A program made the translations under genes and the position numbers. Shown here one piece after another: positions 44,636 to 53,976 of a stretch of DNA of 59,302 bases (its first letter is position 1; each line of letters opens with the position of its first letter). The notes under the pieces were generated by a model, which saw nothing but the letters and a program-made list of their open reading frames with translations, was not told where the DNA came from and did not search any database. The DNA is from a bacterium (lineage in GTDB: Bacteria > Bacillota > Clostridia > Oscillospirales > Acutalibacteraceae), in contig JAHKVW010000034.1 of assembly GCA_020624805.1 (NCBI GenBank), forward strand, positions 1 to 59,302, read 5' to 3'.

Positions 44636-46459
44636 CTACTGCAGCATCATCTGATCTTGCGTATTAACATAATAGCTAAGATTAAAGTCTGAAGTTACAG
44701 TAAAGATTCTCGACGGAATCCACGTTCTATACGTCGAACCGCTGGAATTAGTCAAATAGAAAGATGTTATTTCATCGTTTGCTGACAACGAACCGCTCCA
44801 TGTGAACTTATTTGTTCCGTTTTGTGTCAGCTGTCCACTACTTCCGTTGGCTGTAGAGAAATACAATTTATCAAGACTATTGGTAATATTACTCTGAATC
44901 CAATGGCTGCTGGTGTTATCGTTCACATTAATCTGAATATTATAGGTCGACGAGGAACTGCCGCCACCGCCACCTGATTGTGTAGGCGCTTGCGTAGGAG
45001 CGGGAGTACCACCGCCGGGTAAAGTATCCCAATAGCCTACGCAGGGAGCAAGGCGCTCAGAGGTCGTACTTGTCATACTGTAACCGTTACCGTGGACAGC
45101 CTTGTATACAAGCGAGTTGTATCTGTTGCCGTTGGAATCAGTAAACTGACGAGTCTTCTGCAGATCCTGTGAGCCGGAAGCGTACCAACTGCTGTTAATT
45201 CTTGAAGCAGTGATCCAAGTGGCAATATCCGGAGTGGTATGCCACGCGTTGTAGATAGTTCCCTGAGTACTGCCATTTTTTCTTGAAAGTCGATAGAATG
45301 ATATTTTGGAGACAACCTTCTTCGGAATCTTACACTCCCACTCACCGCCGTAGGAACCATCACTTGCTCTTTCTTTTGTTTGTGTCATAATAACGGTCTT
45401 CCAACGTCCTTCATCAGAGAAGGGATCTTCATAAGAACAAGCAATAATGGGATACAGATTATCACTGTCTTTATCGCTAACCCAATAACGAACGTTTGAA
45501 TTCGTATCACCATAAGAACCATCTACAAACTTTATCGTTTCCATCTCGGCGAAGTTACTCTCGATATCGATATCGACGGAGACATTCGCACCGATGTATT
45601 TATCGCTATTCGGAAGCGTGCCCTCAAGCCAGATGACCAGCGTTACATCCAAGGTTTCGCCGCCGGGGATAACGAACAGCGGTGTGTTGCCGTAATAATA
45701 GTTCGCGAACGAATTCCAGTTGTTACCTTTATTGTTGTTGGACTGATCCGGATAGGTGCAGACCGTCGTCGGTACGCCGTTTTCATCGATCATTGAAACC
45801 GCGTCGGCAGAGTTATCAACATAATCGACTACCTGCGCGGAGGGGTCGATAACGACGGGCGAATCGCCGCTGTCGGCGATGAACGCCAGCCTGATCGGAC
45901 AGTTATCACAGGGGATCGTCTGAGAATTCGGTCTGCCCTGACCGTCATATCCGATCGTCATCTGGTCATGATAGGTTGCATTTACACTACTATCAGCAGC
46001 ACCTGTAATTTTGACCTCATAGCTCTTGATATATACCGGCGTATTACCGGAAGTACCCTTGAGCTCAAAGTCCTTGTAGATATATCGGACGTTCTCATCG
46101 CCCTTGTTGCCCTCACGGAAGCGCATCTCTCCGGTAGTGGAGGTGAACGACTTATCCAGCGGGAAATAAATGTTTCTGCCATCAGTACTGGACGCTTCAT
46201 CCAAAACCGCTTTGTCGATACGGATGATGTTAGAAGCGGATTTATCTCTGTTGATACGCAGCGAAGAGGCGGACTGGAACTCAAAGTTGTTCGCCTGGAT
46301 CGAAGCCGCATCACGCTGTGCGAACCACGCAAAGGTCGAGCTGACGCCGAGTATCAACACAAGGAAAAGTGAAACATATGTTTTTGCGATTTTCTTGCCG
46401 TATTTCTTGCTCTGTTTTGCTTTCTCAGCCAACGCCTTGAAAAGAATCTTCAAATCCAT
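44636..46459 (-). CDS. TasA-like secreted surface protein with linker and C-terminal modules
   Basis: 607 aa. Basic N-terminus, hydrophobic segment (about 27-43), then STFAWFAQRD with Trp45. The TasA-like domain contains CPIRLAFIADSGD and the strand LVIWLEGTLPNS. A middle module rich in Trp/Tyr (YWVSDKDSDNLYPI, EWECKIPKKVVSKISFYR, YNAWHTT) ends CVGYWDTLPGG. A PTAPTQ/GGGG linker joins it to a final beta-rich domain (HWIQSNITNSLDKLYFSTAN). Excellent ribosome site (AGGAGGTG). Likely another decorating subunit. Confidence 0.8.
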   Translation of the reverse strand: MDLKILFKALAEKAKQSKKYGKKIAKTYVSLFLVLILGVSSTFAWFAQRDAASIQANNFEFQSASSLRINRDKSASNIIRIDKAVLDEASSTDGRNIYFPLDKSFTSTTGEMRFREGNKGDENVRYIYKDFELKGTSGNTPVYIKSYEVKITGAADSSVNATYHDQMTIGYDGQGRPNSQTIPCDNCPIRLAFIADSGDSPVVIDPSAQVVDYVDNSADAVSMIDENGVPTTVCTYPDQSNNNKGNNWNSFANYYYGNTPLFVIPGGETLDVTLVIWLEGTLPNSDKYIGANVSVDIDIESNFAEMETIKFVDGSYGDTNSNVRYWVSDKDSDNLYPIIACSYEDPFSDEGRWKTVIMTQTKERASDGSYGGEWECKIPKKVVSKISFYRLSRKNGSTQGTIYNAWHTTPDIATWITASRINSSWYASGSQDLQKTRQFTDSNGNRYNSLVYKAVHGNGYSMTSTTSERLAPCVGYWDTLPGGGTPAPTQAPTQSGGGGGSSSSTYNIQINVNDNTSSHWIQSNITNSLDKLYFSTANGSSGQLTQNGTNKFTWSGSLSANDEITSFYLTNSSGSTYRTWIPSRIFTVTSDFNLSYYVNTQDQMMLQ

Positions 46460-46583
46460 GATGCTTCACCTCCTATCATAAGTGTGTTTGCGATCACACA
46501 GTCCCGAAGGACTATGCCATAACTGTATCTCATCATGAAGAACGTCGCGATCCTGTACCGCTGACGATTCAGTAATAAACCGA

Positions 46584-47654
46584 TTAATCATCTACGTCAA
46601 AATTCAATACCATATTGAACTTTCCGCCGACGAATTTGAGGCGGGACTCGGCGTCCTCGCCCTCGATCCACATATTCAAGCGGATGCGGTTGTAATAATA
46701 ACCGTCCGTACTGTTGTATTTGTCCATAACCACAACAGGGAGATCATCCGTGGATGTGGCGCCCAGCTGATAATCACCGGCTGTGCTTGCTATAAGATCC
46801 GTACCGGAATCTATTACACGAACCTTGGAAGTATTATAGTACCAATGCTCATTGGTAGCGTCGCCGGTGAGAGAGACCGTATCGCCGGAAACCGTCACAT
46901 TACCGCCGGGCTTAAAGGTACCTGCCGTACTGCCGGTATAATTCAAATGAAGCGTATCAGCGTTCGTTCCCTCATACCAAATGCATGGAGCGGGGATCCA
47001 GAGCAGCTCGCGTTCGTTGCCGTTAAATATTGCCATTCTTACAGCGCCGATCGCGGCATTCTTCATTGATTCCTCATTAGCGTTGCTCGGCTCTGCAGCG
47101 GGCGCAAGCGAGGATGTATGCAATAATTTGACATCGTTTTCCGTTTTGCTGCGGAAGTAGATATCAAAAGACAGATAGTTTTCATTCGCAACAGCGTCAT
47201 CGAAATCGCCTTCAGGATCAACATACGCGATATCGCCATACTGGATCAGCTTAGGGATCTTGAAGGTAGCTCCGTTGCTTGTGGTCTCACACAGAAACAA
47301 ATCAGACAAAAAGCCGAATTCCGCGTCAGAAAAATCGAGCGTTAAATTGCCCTGGTGCCAGCTTTTTTCTTGAAAACCGGTTTCAAGTTGATGCGCAGTA
47401 TTATATGTACTGATCCATGTATTGATTTCATTATAACCTGCGGCAACCGTTTTGTCGGATGGCGCGACAATAAAGTACTCGAGCCCGTTAGGCGCGGTAG
47501 CCTTGATGCTCAGGCTATTGGTATGAGCGTTAGGCTCAGCCTTGAACCACGAATAAGCCCCCACGAATGCAACGACGACGAGCGCTACTAAAATTATTAA
47601 ATTTTTAGCAATCAATTTCCGAGTTCTACGCCTCAGTTCATCGCTCTTTTTCAT
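46584..47654 (-). CDS. TasA-like secreted subunit
   Basis: 356 aa. Basic N-terminus with MKKSDELRRRTRK, hydrophobic segment (about 18-32), then AYSWFKAEPNAHTNSLSIKA, closely resembling the start of the 55.5-kb subunit (AWFSADPNAHTHGLTLKA), so the two are paralogues. Family strands include AAIGAVRMAIFNGNERELLW, IRLNMWIEGEDAES and the end KFNMVLNFDV. No extra modules. It could be a minor fibre subunit or the cap of the main one. First gene of the four-subunit run ending at 40.5 kb. Confidence 0.82.
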   Translation of the reverse strand: MKKSDELRRRTRKLIAKNLIILVALVVVAFVGAYSWFKAEPNAHTNSLSIKATAPNGLEYFIVAPSDKTVAAGYNEINTWISTYNTAHQLETGFQEKSWHQGNLTLDFSDAEFGFLSDLFLCETTSNGATFKIPKLIQYGDIAYVDPEGDFDDAVANENYLSFDIYFRSKTENDVKLLHTSSLAPAAEPSNANEESMKNAAIGAVRMAIFNGNERELLWIPAPCIWYEGTNADTLHLNYTGSTAGTFKPGGNVTVSGDTVSLTGDATNEHWYYNTSKVRVIDSGTDLIASTAGDYQLGATSTDDLPVVVMDKYNSTDGYYYNRIRLNMWIEGEDAESRLKFVGGKFNMVLNFDVDD

Positions 47655-47723
47655 TGCAAACCTCTATATCTGCGAACCTGATATGCAAACGGATAAGTGT
47701 ACGATTATTGATCCAGCAACATC

Positions 47724-50123
47724 TTATTTATAATAGTTTTTTGCTTCGGGCAAATTGAGAAGAGCTTCAGGCTTATCATCAACGAGCACGCGCGCTTTCT
47801 TAACAAATTTCTTTGCTTTTTTGGTAGCGTCGGCGAGTTTAACGTCATAATCCTTTTGGATCGCTTTCTTCTCAGCGTTGAGCCGGATAGTGTACTTCTG
47901 ATCATCAGAGAAGGTGCATGCAGCAACCTTTTCGTTCTCGAGCGTGTCGATCTTGACCTCATACTGTAACTGGATATCAGCGATCTGCTTCTCGTACTTC
48001 TCGCGGATCGCTTTGATCTCAGCCTGTTTGGTCAGTTCAGCGGTCTCGAGCTGCGCCTGCAGCTCCGCGATCTGATCGTCACGGAATTTCATCGCCGCGA
48101 TCTGAGTACGCAGGGAGTTATTCAACGCGACATTCTTTGTTTCGATCTCGGAAACCTGCTCGCGAGCCGCCATGATATCGCGCTTCGCCTGCTGTTCGAC
48201 CGCGTCGACGCCGCCGATACGCTCGCTCAAAGCGGACTTTTCATCATTCAGCGTAGCGATGATGGCGTTTTTTGCGGAGATCGTATTCAGATGAACTCGG
48301 ATCTGATGCTCGAGTTCTTTCTTCTCATCATTTCCTTCATTAATCACACGATTGAGATCATCCATCTCACGCTGATAGTTCGAATACTTTTCAACAGCCG
48401 CGTCGTAGGTGCTCTTTAAATCGTTATATTTGCCGGTCAACTTCTCATTTGCATCGTTAGCGGCGGATAAAGAAGCTGCCTTGGCGGCGATATCATCAGC
48501 CTGTTCGGCAATCGTGCGATTGTTACTTTCGATTGTCATCTTGAGATCGGAGTTCTCGGCGCTCAAGGATCCAATCGTATTGGTCAGACTCTTGACCTGT
48601 GTATTCAACCCGGTGATCTCTTCAGCTTGGGCAGCGATCGTTGCCTCATGCTCGGCGATCTGCTTCGCTTGCTCGGCGATAACGCCATTGAGTTGTTCGA
48701 TCTCAGCCTGTAACTGTGTGATATAATTTTGAAGCTCTTCTACGCGATTCTCCAGTACGGCGATCGTAGCAAGCTGAGCCGCGATTTGTGCCTCGAGTTC
48801 CCGGATCTTTGCTTCGAGAGCGGCAATCTTCGCTTCGAGCTCTTCGATATATGCTTTGAGCTGTTCGATCTCTTTCTCGAGATCCATAATGCGAACCTGC
48901 GCCTGACGAAGTTCCTCACGCGTTTTCTCAAGCTCTTTCTTAAGAGCGGAGATGACGGATTCCAGTTCCTTGATTTTGATATCGCGGACACGAATCTGCT
49001 CCTTCGCCTGTTCGAGTTCTGCGGTCAGTTTTGAGATAATGACCTCGCGCTCACGAACCTCTTTAAGTCGCTGCGCCATTTCCTCACGGCGGGCTTCATA
49101 TATCTTATCCTCGATATACTTCGCCAGTTCCTCTTCAGGCCTGTTTGCCTCAGCGGCACGACGCTCATTCTCCGCGACATATTCCGCGTGGAGCTTCTCA
49201 CGAAGAGCAGAGTTGGTGTTGATGGTAGCGACGAAATGCTGGAAAGCCATCACGTCGTACATATCTTTCTGAACGTCCTCGGGCATCTGACCCTCAAAGA
49301 CGTTTTTCTCTAATACATAGCCGGTCTTGCGGTAACCTTCAATAAACACCCACAGATCGTAGCACTGCTTGAATGCGGGATCCTGCTTGATACAATTGGT
49401 CTTGTTGATAGGCGATTTAACCGCAATACAGCCCTTAAGCGCTTTCATCAGATCGGTGCCGACAAAATCGTCCAGCTTCATACGAATACGCTCAATACGC
49501 TCGTAGTCGGTCAAGCCGGAAAGATCCTCATCTCTGTCAATCTTATCGCGCTCATGTTTTTCGGCATGATGTTTTAATTCAAAGCCAAACACCTCATGAC
49601 CGATACGGATCTCACGATCCATCGACATTTTACTGGAGGAATCGTTCGGAGCGTCCTGCAGTGCGCGGAAACGCGCCTCAACAAACGCGATACAGTTGAA
49701 GATCAACGTATGCAGAAAACGATTTTCATATGTCGCAAAGCTATCTTCACGATGGGTGTTCAGCAATCTTTCGGGAACGACGCTGCCGTCCTCCTCGATC
49801 GCCATGATCAGATTGGCGTGCTGCGTCAGGTGTTGAACAGCGTCTTTACCGACCTGTTTCACCTTATCGATTCGGTCAACTTCCTTATATTCCTCGATGA
49901 ATTTGCGCTGTTCTTCGATCGCTTTCTCGATGTAAGGAAGCTTACTCTCGATCATCTCGACCCATTCCATGTCGATAACACGGTTATACGCGTTACCGGA
50001 GAGCTCATCATTGCCTTTATCGGCGTCAGCCAAAGCAGAAGTCAGATACTCACGCGCATAGTCACCGTCGAGGGTGTCTTTCATTTCGGCATATACTCTG
50101 TAGTATCTGCTATAATCAATCAT
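47724..50123 (-). CDS. Coiled-coil protein with DUF2357-like N-terminus, partner of the AAA+ ATPase
   Basis: 799 aa from the ATG at 50123, preceded by AAAGGAGTGAG; an earlier in-frame start has no site. Residues 1-310 are globular, with TYENRFLHTLIFNCIAFVEAR (131-151) and KQDPAFKQCYDLWVFIEGY, patterns resembling DUF2357/McrC-type partners of McrB-like ATPases. From about 315 to 740 there is almost unbroken Glu/Lys/Ala/Gln coiled coil. The C-terminal 60 residues are basic. No signal peptide, and I see no PD-(D/E)XK nuclease motif. A cytosolic scaffold or adaptor for the ATPase encoded 130 bp upstream is the simplest reading. The DUF2357 link is tentative. Confidence 0.75.
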   Translation of the reverse strand: MIDYSRYYRVYAEMKDTLDGDYAREYLTSALADADKGNDELSGNAYNRVIDMEWVEMIESKLPYIEKAIEEQRKFIEEYKEVDRIDKVKQVGKDAVQHLTQHANLIMAIEEDGSVVPERLLNTHREDSFATYENRFLHTLIFNCIAFVEARFRALQDAPNDSSSKMSMDREIRIGHEVFGFELKHHAEKHERDKIDRDEDLSGLTDYERIERIRMKLDDFVGTDLMKALKGCIAVKSPINKTNCIKQDPAFKQCYDLWVFIEGYRKTGYVLEKNVFEGQMPEDVQKDMYDVMAFQHFVATINTNSALREKLHAEYVAENERRAAEANRPEEELAKYIEDKIYEARREEMAQRLKEVREREVIISKLTAELEQAKEQIRVRDIKIKELESVISALKKELEKTREELRQAQVRIMDLEKEIEQLKAYIEELEAKIAALEAKIRELEAQIAAQLATIAVLENRVEELQNYITQLQAEIEQLNGVIAEQAKQIAEHEATIAAQAEEITGLNTQVKSLTNTIGSLSAENSDLKMTIESNNRTIAEQADDIAAKAASLSAANDANEKLTGKYNDLKSTYDAAVEKYSNYQREMDDLNRVINEGNDEKKELEHQIRVHLNTISAKNAIIATLNDEKSALSERIGGVDAVEQQAKRDIMAAREQVSEIETKNVALNNSLRTQIAAMKFRDDQIAELQAQLETAELTKQAEIKAIREKYEKQIADIQLQYEVKIDTLENEKVAACTFSDDQKYTIRLNAEKKAIQKDYDVKLADATKKAKKFVKKARVLVDDKPEALLNLPEAKNYYK

Positions 50124-50190
50124 GGGTCTCACTCCTTTATGGGTCGAATCTCGTTGTGGTTTCTCGTGTGACACTGTCACACGAGATCAT

Positions 50191-50244
50191 TTATGCAATC
50201 TCTCAGTCACCATCCGGTGACAGCTCCCTTTATCAAAGTGAGTC
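50191..50244. repeat. Repeat family B between the AAA+ and coiled-coil genes
   Basis: CAATCTCTCA, tip GTCACC-ATCC-GGTGAC, AGCTCCCTTTATCAAAGTGAGTC (slightly decayed). Confidence 0.75.
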
Positions 50245-50252
50245 ATCTATTA

Positions 50253-51788
50253 TCAGGTCATCTTCTGGAGCATTCGCACATACTCTTTACATTCATTCAT
50301 ATTCTCTCTTCCGAAGAGCTGATCGAGCTGCTGAACCAGACCGTCGATCTCATCACGGATATAAGAAATATTCAACGCCTCAAACTTACGGAATACCTTT
50401 TTGCACAGCGCATAGTCGATACCGTCGATCTCTGTGCCGCCGCAGCCTACAAACGCAGGTACAAAGGAATTGATCTGCTTCATAACACGGTTACCAAAAG
50501 CGACACGGAAATGCTCGATTACATAGTCGTCGAGGATCTCGATCTTCTTCAGATTTTCCTCACTGATGGGATTCGCGGCAACCGCATCCTCCAACAGCTT
50601 GGTGAAGTGTTTATAGTTGATATGACACGGCGGTGTGTCCGGAGCCTCAAACGGCTTACCCTTGGTATTGATGTCGATGGGCATCGCACGGTCATAAACC
50701 TTATCGGTGATTGCAAAGGTGGAGTCATCGTTGTTCGCGGTACCGACGTACCAGATATTGTCGGGGATGGTCAGCTTACCGTGATCAAGATGCTTCGGAT
50801 CGTCCGGCCACGGAGCCGCAACGATCTCAACGATCCACTCATCATGCGCCGGCATTTCGAGGATGGACAGCATCTCAGCAAAGTAATACTCGACACGAGC
50901 GATGTTCATCTCATCGAGGATGACGACGTATACGTTTTCATTATAGGATGCTTCGTACAGCGCACGGAGCAATTCAGTCTCGTTATATCTCTTGGTAAAT
51001 TCGTTGTAGTAACCAAACAGCTCGGTACGGTCACGCCAGGAAGGCTGGACAGACGCGATAACGGCGGGATTGCAAACATACTTACCAAACGCGTAAGGCA
51101 GTGAAGTTTTACCGGTACCGGAGATACCTTGCAGGATCGTCAGTCGACCGGACGCAAAGCCTGCTACAAAGCAACGGAGCAGTTTGATCTCATACCAATA
51201 ATGCATTCTGGAACACGCAAAATTGCGGAAGTTGGTAACGAACTCGGGGAGGGTAACATCCCAGTCGTAAGGCTCGGGCTGATAATCCGCCCACTCTTCG
51301 TCGATGGTGACCAGCTTGTTGAAACGACCGGTGGAAACCTCTTCTTCCTCTTCTTCCTTGTTGAGTGCTTCCAGTTCTTCGCCTGTCAGCTCAGAGATCT
51401 CGTTCGGGTTCAGACCGATCTGAGAAACCTTCATGGAGAGGATCTTATCCTTCTCGAGATTAAGGCGCATGACTTCTTTGTTCAGCGCGTTGACCTCATT
51501 GACAAGATCATTGGTGTCCTTCGCCTTCTTCTTGAACTTCGTGAATTTCATGATACCCTTCACGATGAAGAAGATGATCAGACCCAGAACAGCGGCAAGA
51601 AGAAGCATAGCAACGATCGCGATGACCCAAGCGACGCCTTTACCGAGCTCGCCCTGCCCAGTGAAATTCTGAATAATATCATAGTAGGCCTTGAAGTTGA
51701 AAGCCTGCAGTATATCGACGATGCCCTTAAAAATAGAGCCGAAGAACTGCTTTAGAAACTCAAATAAGAATTTAAAGATAGTATCCAT
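50253..51788 (-). CDS. Membrane-anchored McrB-like AAA+ ATPase
   Basis: 511 aa. An N-terminal amphipathic stretch and one strong membrane segment (about 52-78) precede a coiled, then acidic linker (EEEEEE at 145-150). The AAA+ domain follows: Walker A GISGTGKTS (221-229), Walker B VVILDEMNIARVEYYF (288-303), typical of the McrB/AAA_5 branch, sensor GTANNDDSTF (349-358) and KVYDRAMPI with the arginine of DRAM. A C-terminal helical lid closes it. McrB relatives work as rings with a partner. Here the ring would face the cytosol at the membrane, and the partner is probably the coiled-coil protein downstream. Embedded among secreted-subunit genes. Confidence 0.87.
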   Translation of the reverse strand: MDTIFKFLFEFLKQFFGSIFKGIVDILQAFNFKAYYDIIQNFTGQGELGKGVAWVIAIVAMLLLAAVLGLIIFFIVKGIMKFTKFKKKAKDTNDLVNEVNALNKEVMRLNLEKDKILSMKVSQIGLNPNEISELTGEELEALNKEEEEEEVSTGRFNKLVTIDEEWADYQPEPYDWDVTLPEFVTNFRNFACSRMHYWYEIKLLRCFVAGFASGRLTILQGISGTGKTSLPYAFGKYVCNPAVIASVQPSWRDRTELFGYYNEFTKRYNETELLRALYEASYNENVYVVILDEMNIARVEYYFAEMLSILEMPAHDEWIVEIVAAPWPDDPKHLDHGKLTIPDNIWYVGTANNDDSTFAITDKVYDRAMPIDINTKGKPFEAPDTPPCHINYKHFTKLLEDAVAANPISEENLKKIEILDDYVIEHFRVAFGNRVMKQINSFVPAFVGCGGTEIDGIDYALCKKVFRKFEALNISYIRDEIDGLVQQLDQLFGRENMNECKEYVRMLQKMT

Positions 51789-51837
51789 ATGTTCTACTCC
51801 TTGCTGCTTTATAATAATGTAACTCGCTTTTGCTTAA

Positions 51838-51893
51838 ACAATTTATACAATCCCTCACCCGCTTCGCGGGAGCTCCCTTTCCCAAAGGGAGCC
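51838..51893. repeat. Repeat family B
   Basis: CAATCCCTCA, tip CCCGC-TTC-GCGGG, AGCTCCCTTTCCCAAAGGGAGCC, next to the stop of the anchored subunit gene. Confidence 0.8.
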
Positions 51894-51898
51894 TTAGA

Positions 51899-52843
51899 TT
51901 ACAGTTCTTCGTCCGCGATGTTGAAGAACCACATCAGCTTGACATAACCGTCACGGATAACGTCGAGACACTCGGGATCCTCGCCCTCGATCCACATGAC
52001 GATCGTGTATTTATCTGTTTGACCGGGCTCTAAACCTTCGATCTCGGTGTTGAATACGGTCTTTGAGTCGATAAAGGGCTGGATCACGATCTCTTCATCG
52101 GTATGGTTAACGAGCTCTTTATTTTGAGGCTGTCCCGCCGCCGCTTCTATCTCTTCCTTTGTAGGCGGTGTATAATTCTCGGGGATCTCTTTCTTGAAGA
52201 TCTTTTCAAACGCTTCCGGTGTACCGTCCGCGGATGTCAAGCCTCTGTTTTCTTTGGCAAAAACCTCGGGTTCGCCGTTCTTATAGATCATGATACGGCA
52301 CGCCTCATCGGCGTCCTTTGCCGCCTTGACGCTTTGTAACATACTCTGGTAATTGACCGTTTCATTACCGTTATTGGTAAGATAGAAAGTATACGCTAAG
52401 TAGTTTCTGCCGTTATGGGAACCTTCCGCCTCTAAATCGAGTGTGGCAGGCAACCAATCGTATGTGATATTGGTAACATCTTTTACCATGGACGCGCTTA
52501 ACTTAGTGGTAGCGCCGTTACCGTCGGCATCCTCAGAGATCAAGATACCTTTTTTAGCAGCGCCGCTGTCAACGGAGATGACAAGATCACCGATCGTCGT
52601 CAACAGCCATGAGATGATCCACAAGAGCAACAAAACAAGCACCAAAACAAGGAGGGTAATGCCGGCTCGGCGTTTCCATCTGACTTGTTTCGCAATATCC
52701 TGTGCGTCACGCTTTGCGCCGTAGCGCTGGAACAGACCCTCTTTTTGGCGCTGGAGTTGAACTTGTTTATCACCTTTATATTCTAACCGTTCGAGCTGTT
52801 CCGGAGAGAAAGGCTCATCGATATTTTTCGGTTTCTTGCTCAA
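51899..52843 (-). CDS. Membrane-anchored TasA-like protein (no cleavage motif)
   Basis: 314 aa. A 60-residue basic, Gln/Lys-rich cytosolic part, one very hydrophobic segment (61-84), then an extracellular TasA-like domain with YLAYTFYLTNNGNETVNY, CRIMIYKNGEPEVF and the family strand YTIVMWIEGEDPECLDV ending KLMWFFNI. Unlike its relatives it lacks the aromatic cleavage-region motif after the membrane segment and has a long cytosolic head, so it probably stays in the membrane. That would suit a base for fibre attachment and a contact to the AAA+ protein encoded directly downstream. Role inferred. Confidence 0.8.
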   Translation of the reverse strand: MSKKPKNIDEPFSPEQLERLEYKGDKQVQLQRQKEGLFQRYGAKRDAQDIAKQVRWKRRAGITLLVLVLVLLLLWIISWLLTTIGDLVISVDSGAAKKGILISEDADGNGATTKLSASMVKDVTNITYDWLPATLDLEAEGSHNGRNYLAYTFYLTNNGNETVNYQSMLQSVKAAKDADEACRIMIYKNGEPEVFAKENRGLTSADGTPEAFEKIFKKEIPENYTPPTKEEIEAAAGQPQNKELVNHTDEEIVIQPFIDSKTVFNTEIEGLEPGQTDKYTIVMWIEGEDPECLDVIRDGYVKLMWFFNIADEEL

Positions 52844-52950
52844 TTAAAACAGCTCCTTTACTGCAGGATGTTTCTGATGAATCATGAGATCCAACCAAAA
52901 ATCCCGTAGATCTCATCCACTTGTTAGGGGAAAAGTCCTTCCCCTATCCT

Positions 52951-53904
52951 TTATTCCTTCGATTCTTCCTGTTCTTTCTCTTCCGGCTTATCTTCTGCCG
53001 CATTATCACTCGGTTCTTCCGCGGCTTTTTCGGACTGATCCTCGGAGGACTCAGACTTTTGTTCTTCTGCCTGCTGTTCCTGCATCTTCTTGAACGCGAG
53101 GAATTGCTTGAACTGTTCACGCTCCTCGTCCGTCATATTATCCGAAGGAGCATTGCCCGCTTTTTCTGACAGCGCCTCGGCTACAGCCGCTTCAACGGCA
53201 GCCTGTTTCTTCTCATCATCCTTTGCTCTGCGATAGGAAGAAGCATTCATCACTACGCGAACCAGCTCATACAGGAAGAACGCGATCATCGGGAGCAGAA
53301 CGACAAAGAAGAAGCCCTGCTGGGTGCGCAGATAATCGAGGAAGCCGCCCACGCCTTTGATGATCGTTCCTTTATATCCAGCCGTATAATAGACGGATAC
53401 GAACTGACCCTTGATCAAATAATTACTCACGTCACGCTGATCGGGAACCTCAGACATCTCTCTGTTATCACCCTGTGTCTGATACGAATAGTTCCCATCC
53501 TTACCCTCGACTTTATTGATGATTCTATGGACGATGTACGCGTTATTTCCGTCGGTATCCTGCTCGATAAAGGTCACGATATCGCCGACGTCATACTCGA
53601 TATCGGTGTTACCGTCGATCGCTTTCGCGATCATCAAATCACCTTTGCCAAAGTCGCCCTCGGGATAGCCGTCGGGAGAACCGCCCTTCATGGAGTCGGA
53701 CTGGATGGTCTGGATCGTATAACCAAAAATCGTAGAAATACCGGTTGCTTTTGAGGTCAGCGCCAATGCGGCTATCAAAACAGATACGATCAATACAATC
53801 ACGATCAACACATTGACGACAGTATTGATCACCTTTTTCAGGATCTGCACGCCCTTTGAGGGCTCTTTCTTCTGCGTTTCTGTATTCTTTACATTCTCAC
53901 TCAT
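52951..53904 (-). CDS. ER-type signal peptidase I (SipW-like), copy 3, with acidic tail
   Basis: 317 aa. Membrane segment at about 27-50. Catalytic Ser71 in IQSDSMKGG, His126 in YIVHRII and Asp146 in TQGDNRE. The Ser motif has a small insertion (SMKGGSPDGYPEG) compared with SGSMEP of copy 2. The second membrane segment is at about 200-222. The last 90 residues are a Glu/Lys/Ala/Gln-rich acidic tail. Close to the anchored subunit and AAA+ genes, so probably the peptidase dedicated to that part of the locus. Confidence 0.9.
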   Translation of the reverse strand: MSENVKNTETQKKEPSKGVQILKKVINTVVNVLIVIVLIVSVLIAALALTSKATGISTIFGYTIQTIQSDSMKGGSPDGYPEGDFGKGDLMIAKAIDGNTDIEYDVGDIVTFIEQDTDGNNAYIVHRIINKVEGKDGNYSYQTQGDNREMSEVPDQRDVSNYLIKGQFVSVYYTAGYKGTIIKGVGGFLDYLRTQQGFFFVVLLPMIAFFLYELVRVVMNASSYRRAKDDEKKQAAVEAAVAEALSEKAGNAPSDNMTDEEREQFKQFLAFKKMQEQQAEEQKSESSEDQSEKAAEEPSDNAAEDKPEEKEQEESKE

Positions 53905-53976
53905 TTAACTAAACTCCTATATCTTGATGATAGCGCTAAGCTCTACATACAGAGATATGCACAGGTTAGGGCTATT

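Noticed and set aside
47724..51788. McrBC-type restriction system
   Set aside because: The ATPase is McrB-like, but it is membrane-anchored, the partner shows no nuclease motif, and the neighbours are surface-protein genes rather than DNA-modification genes.
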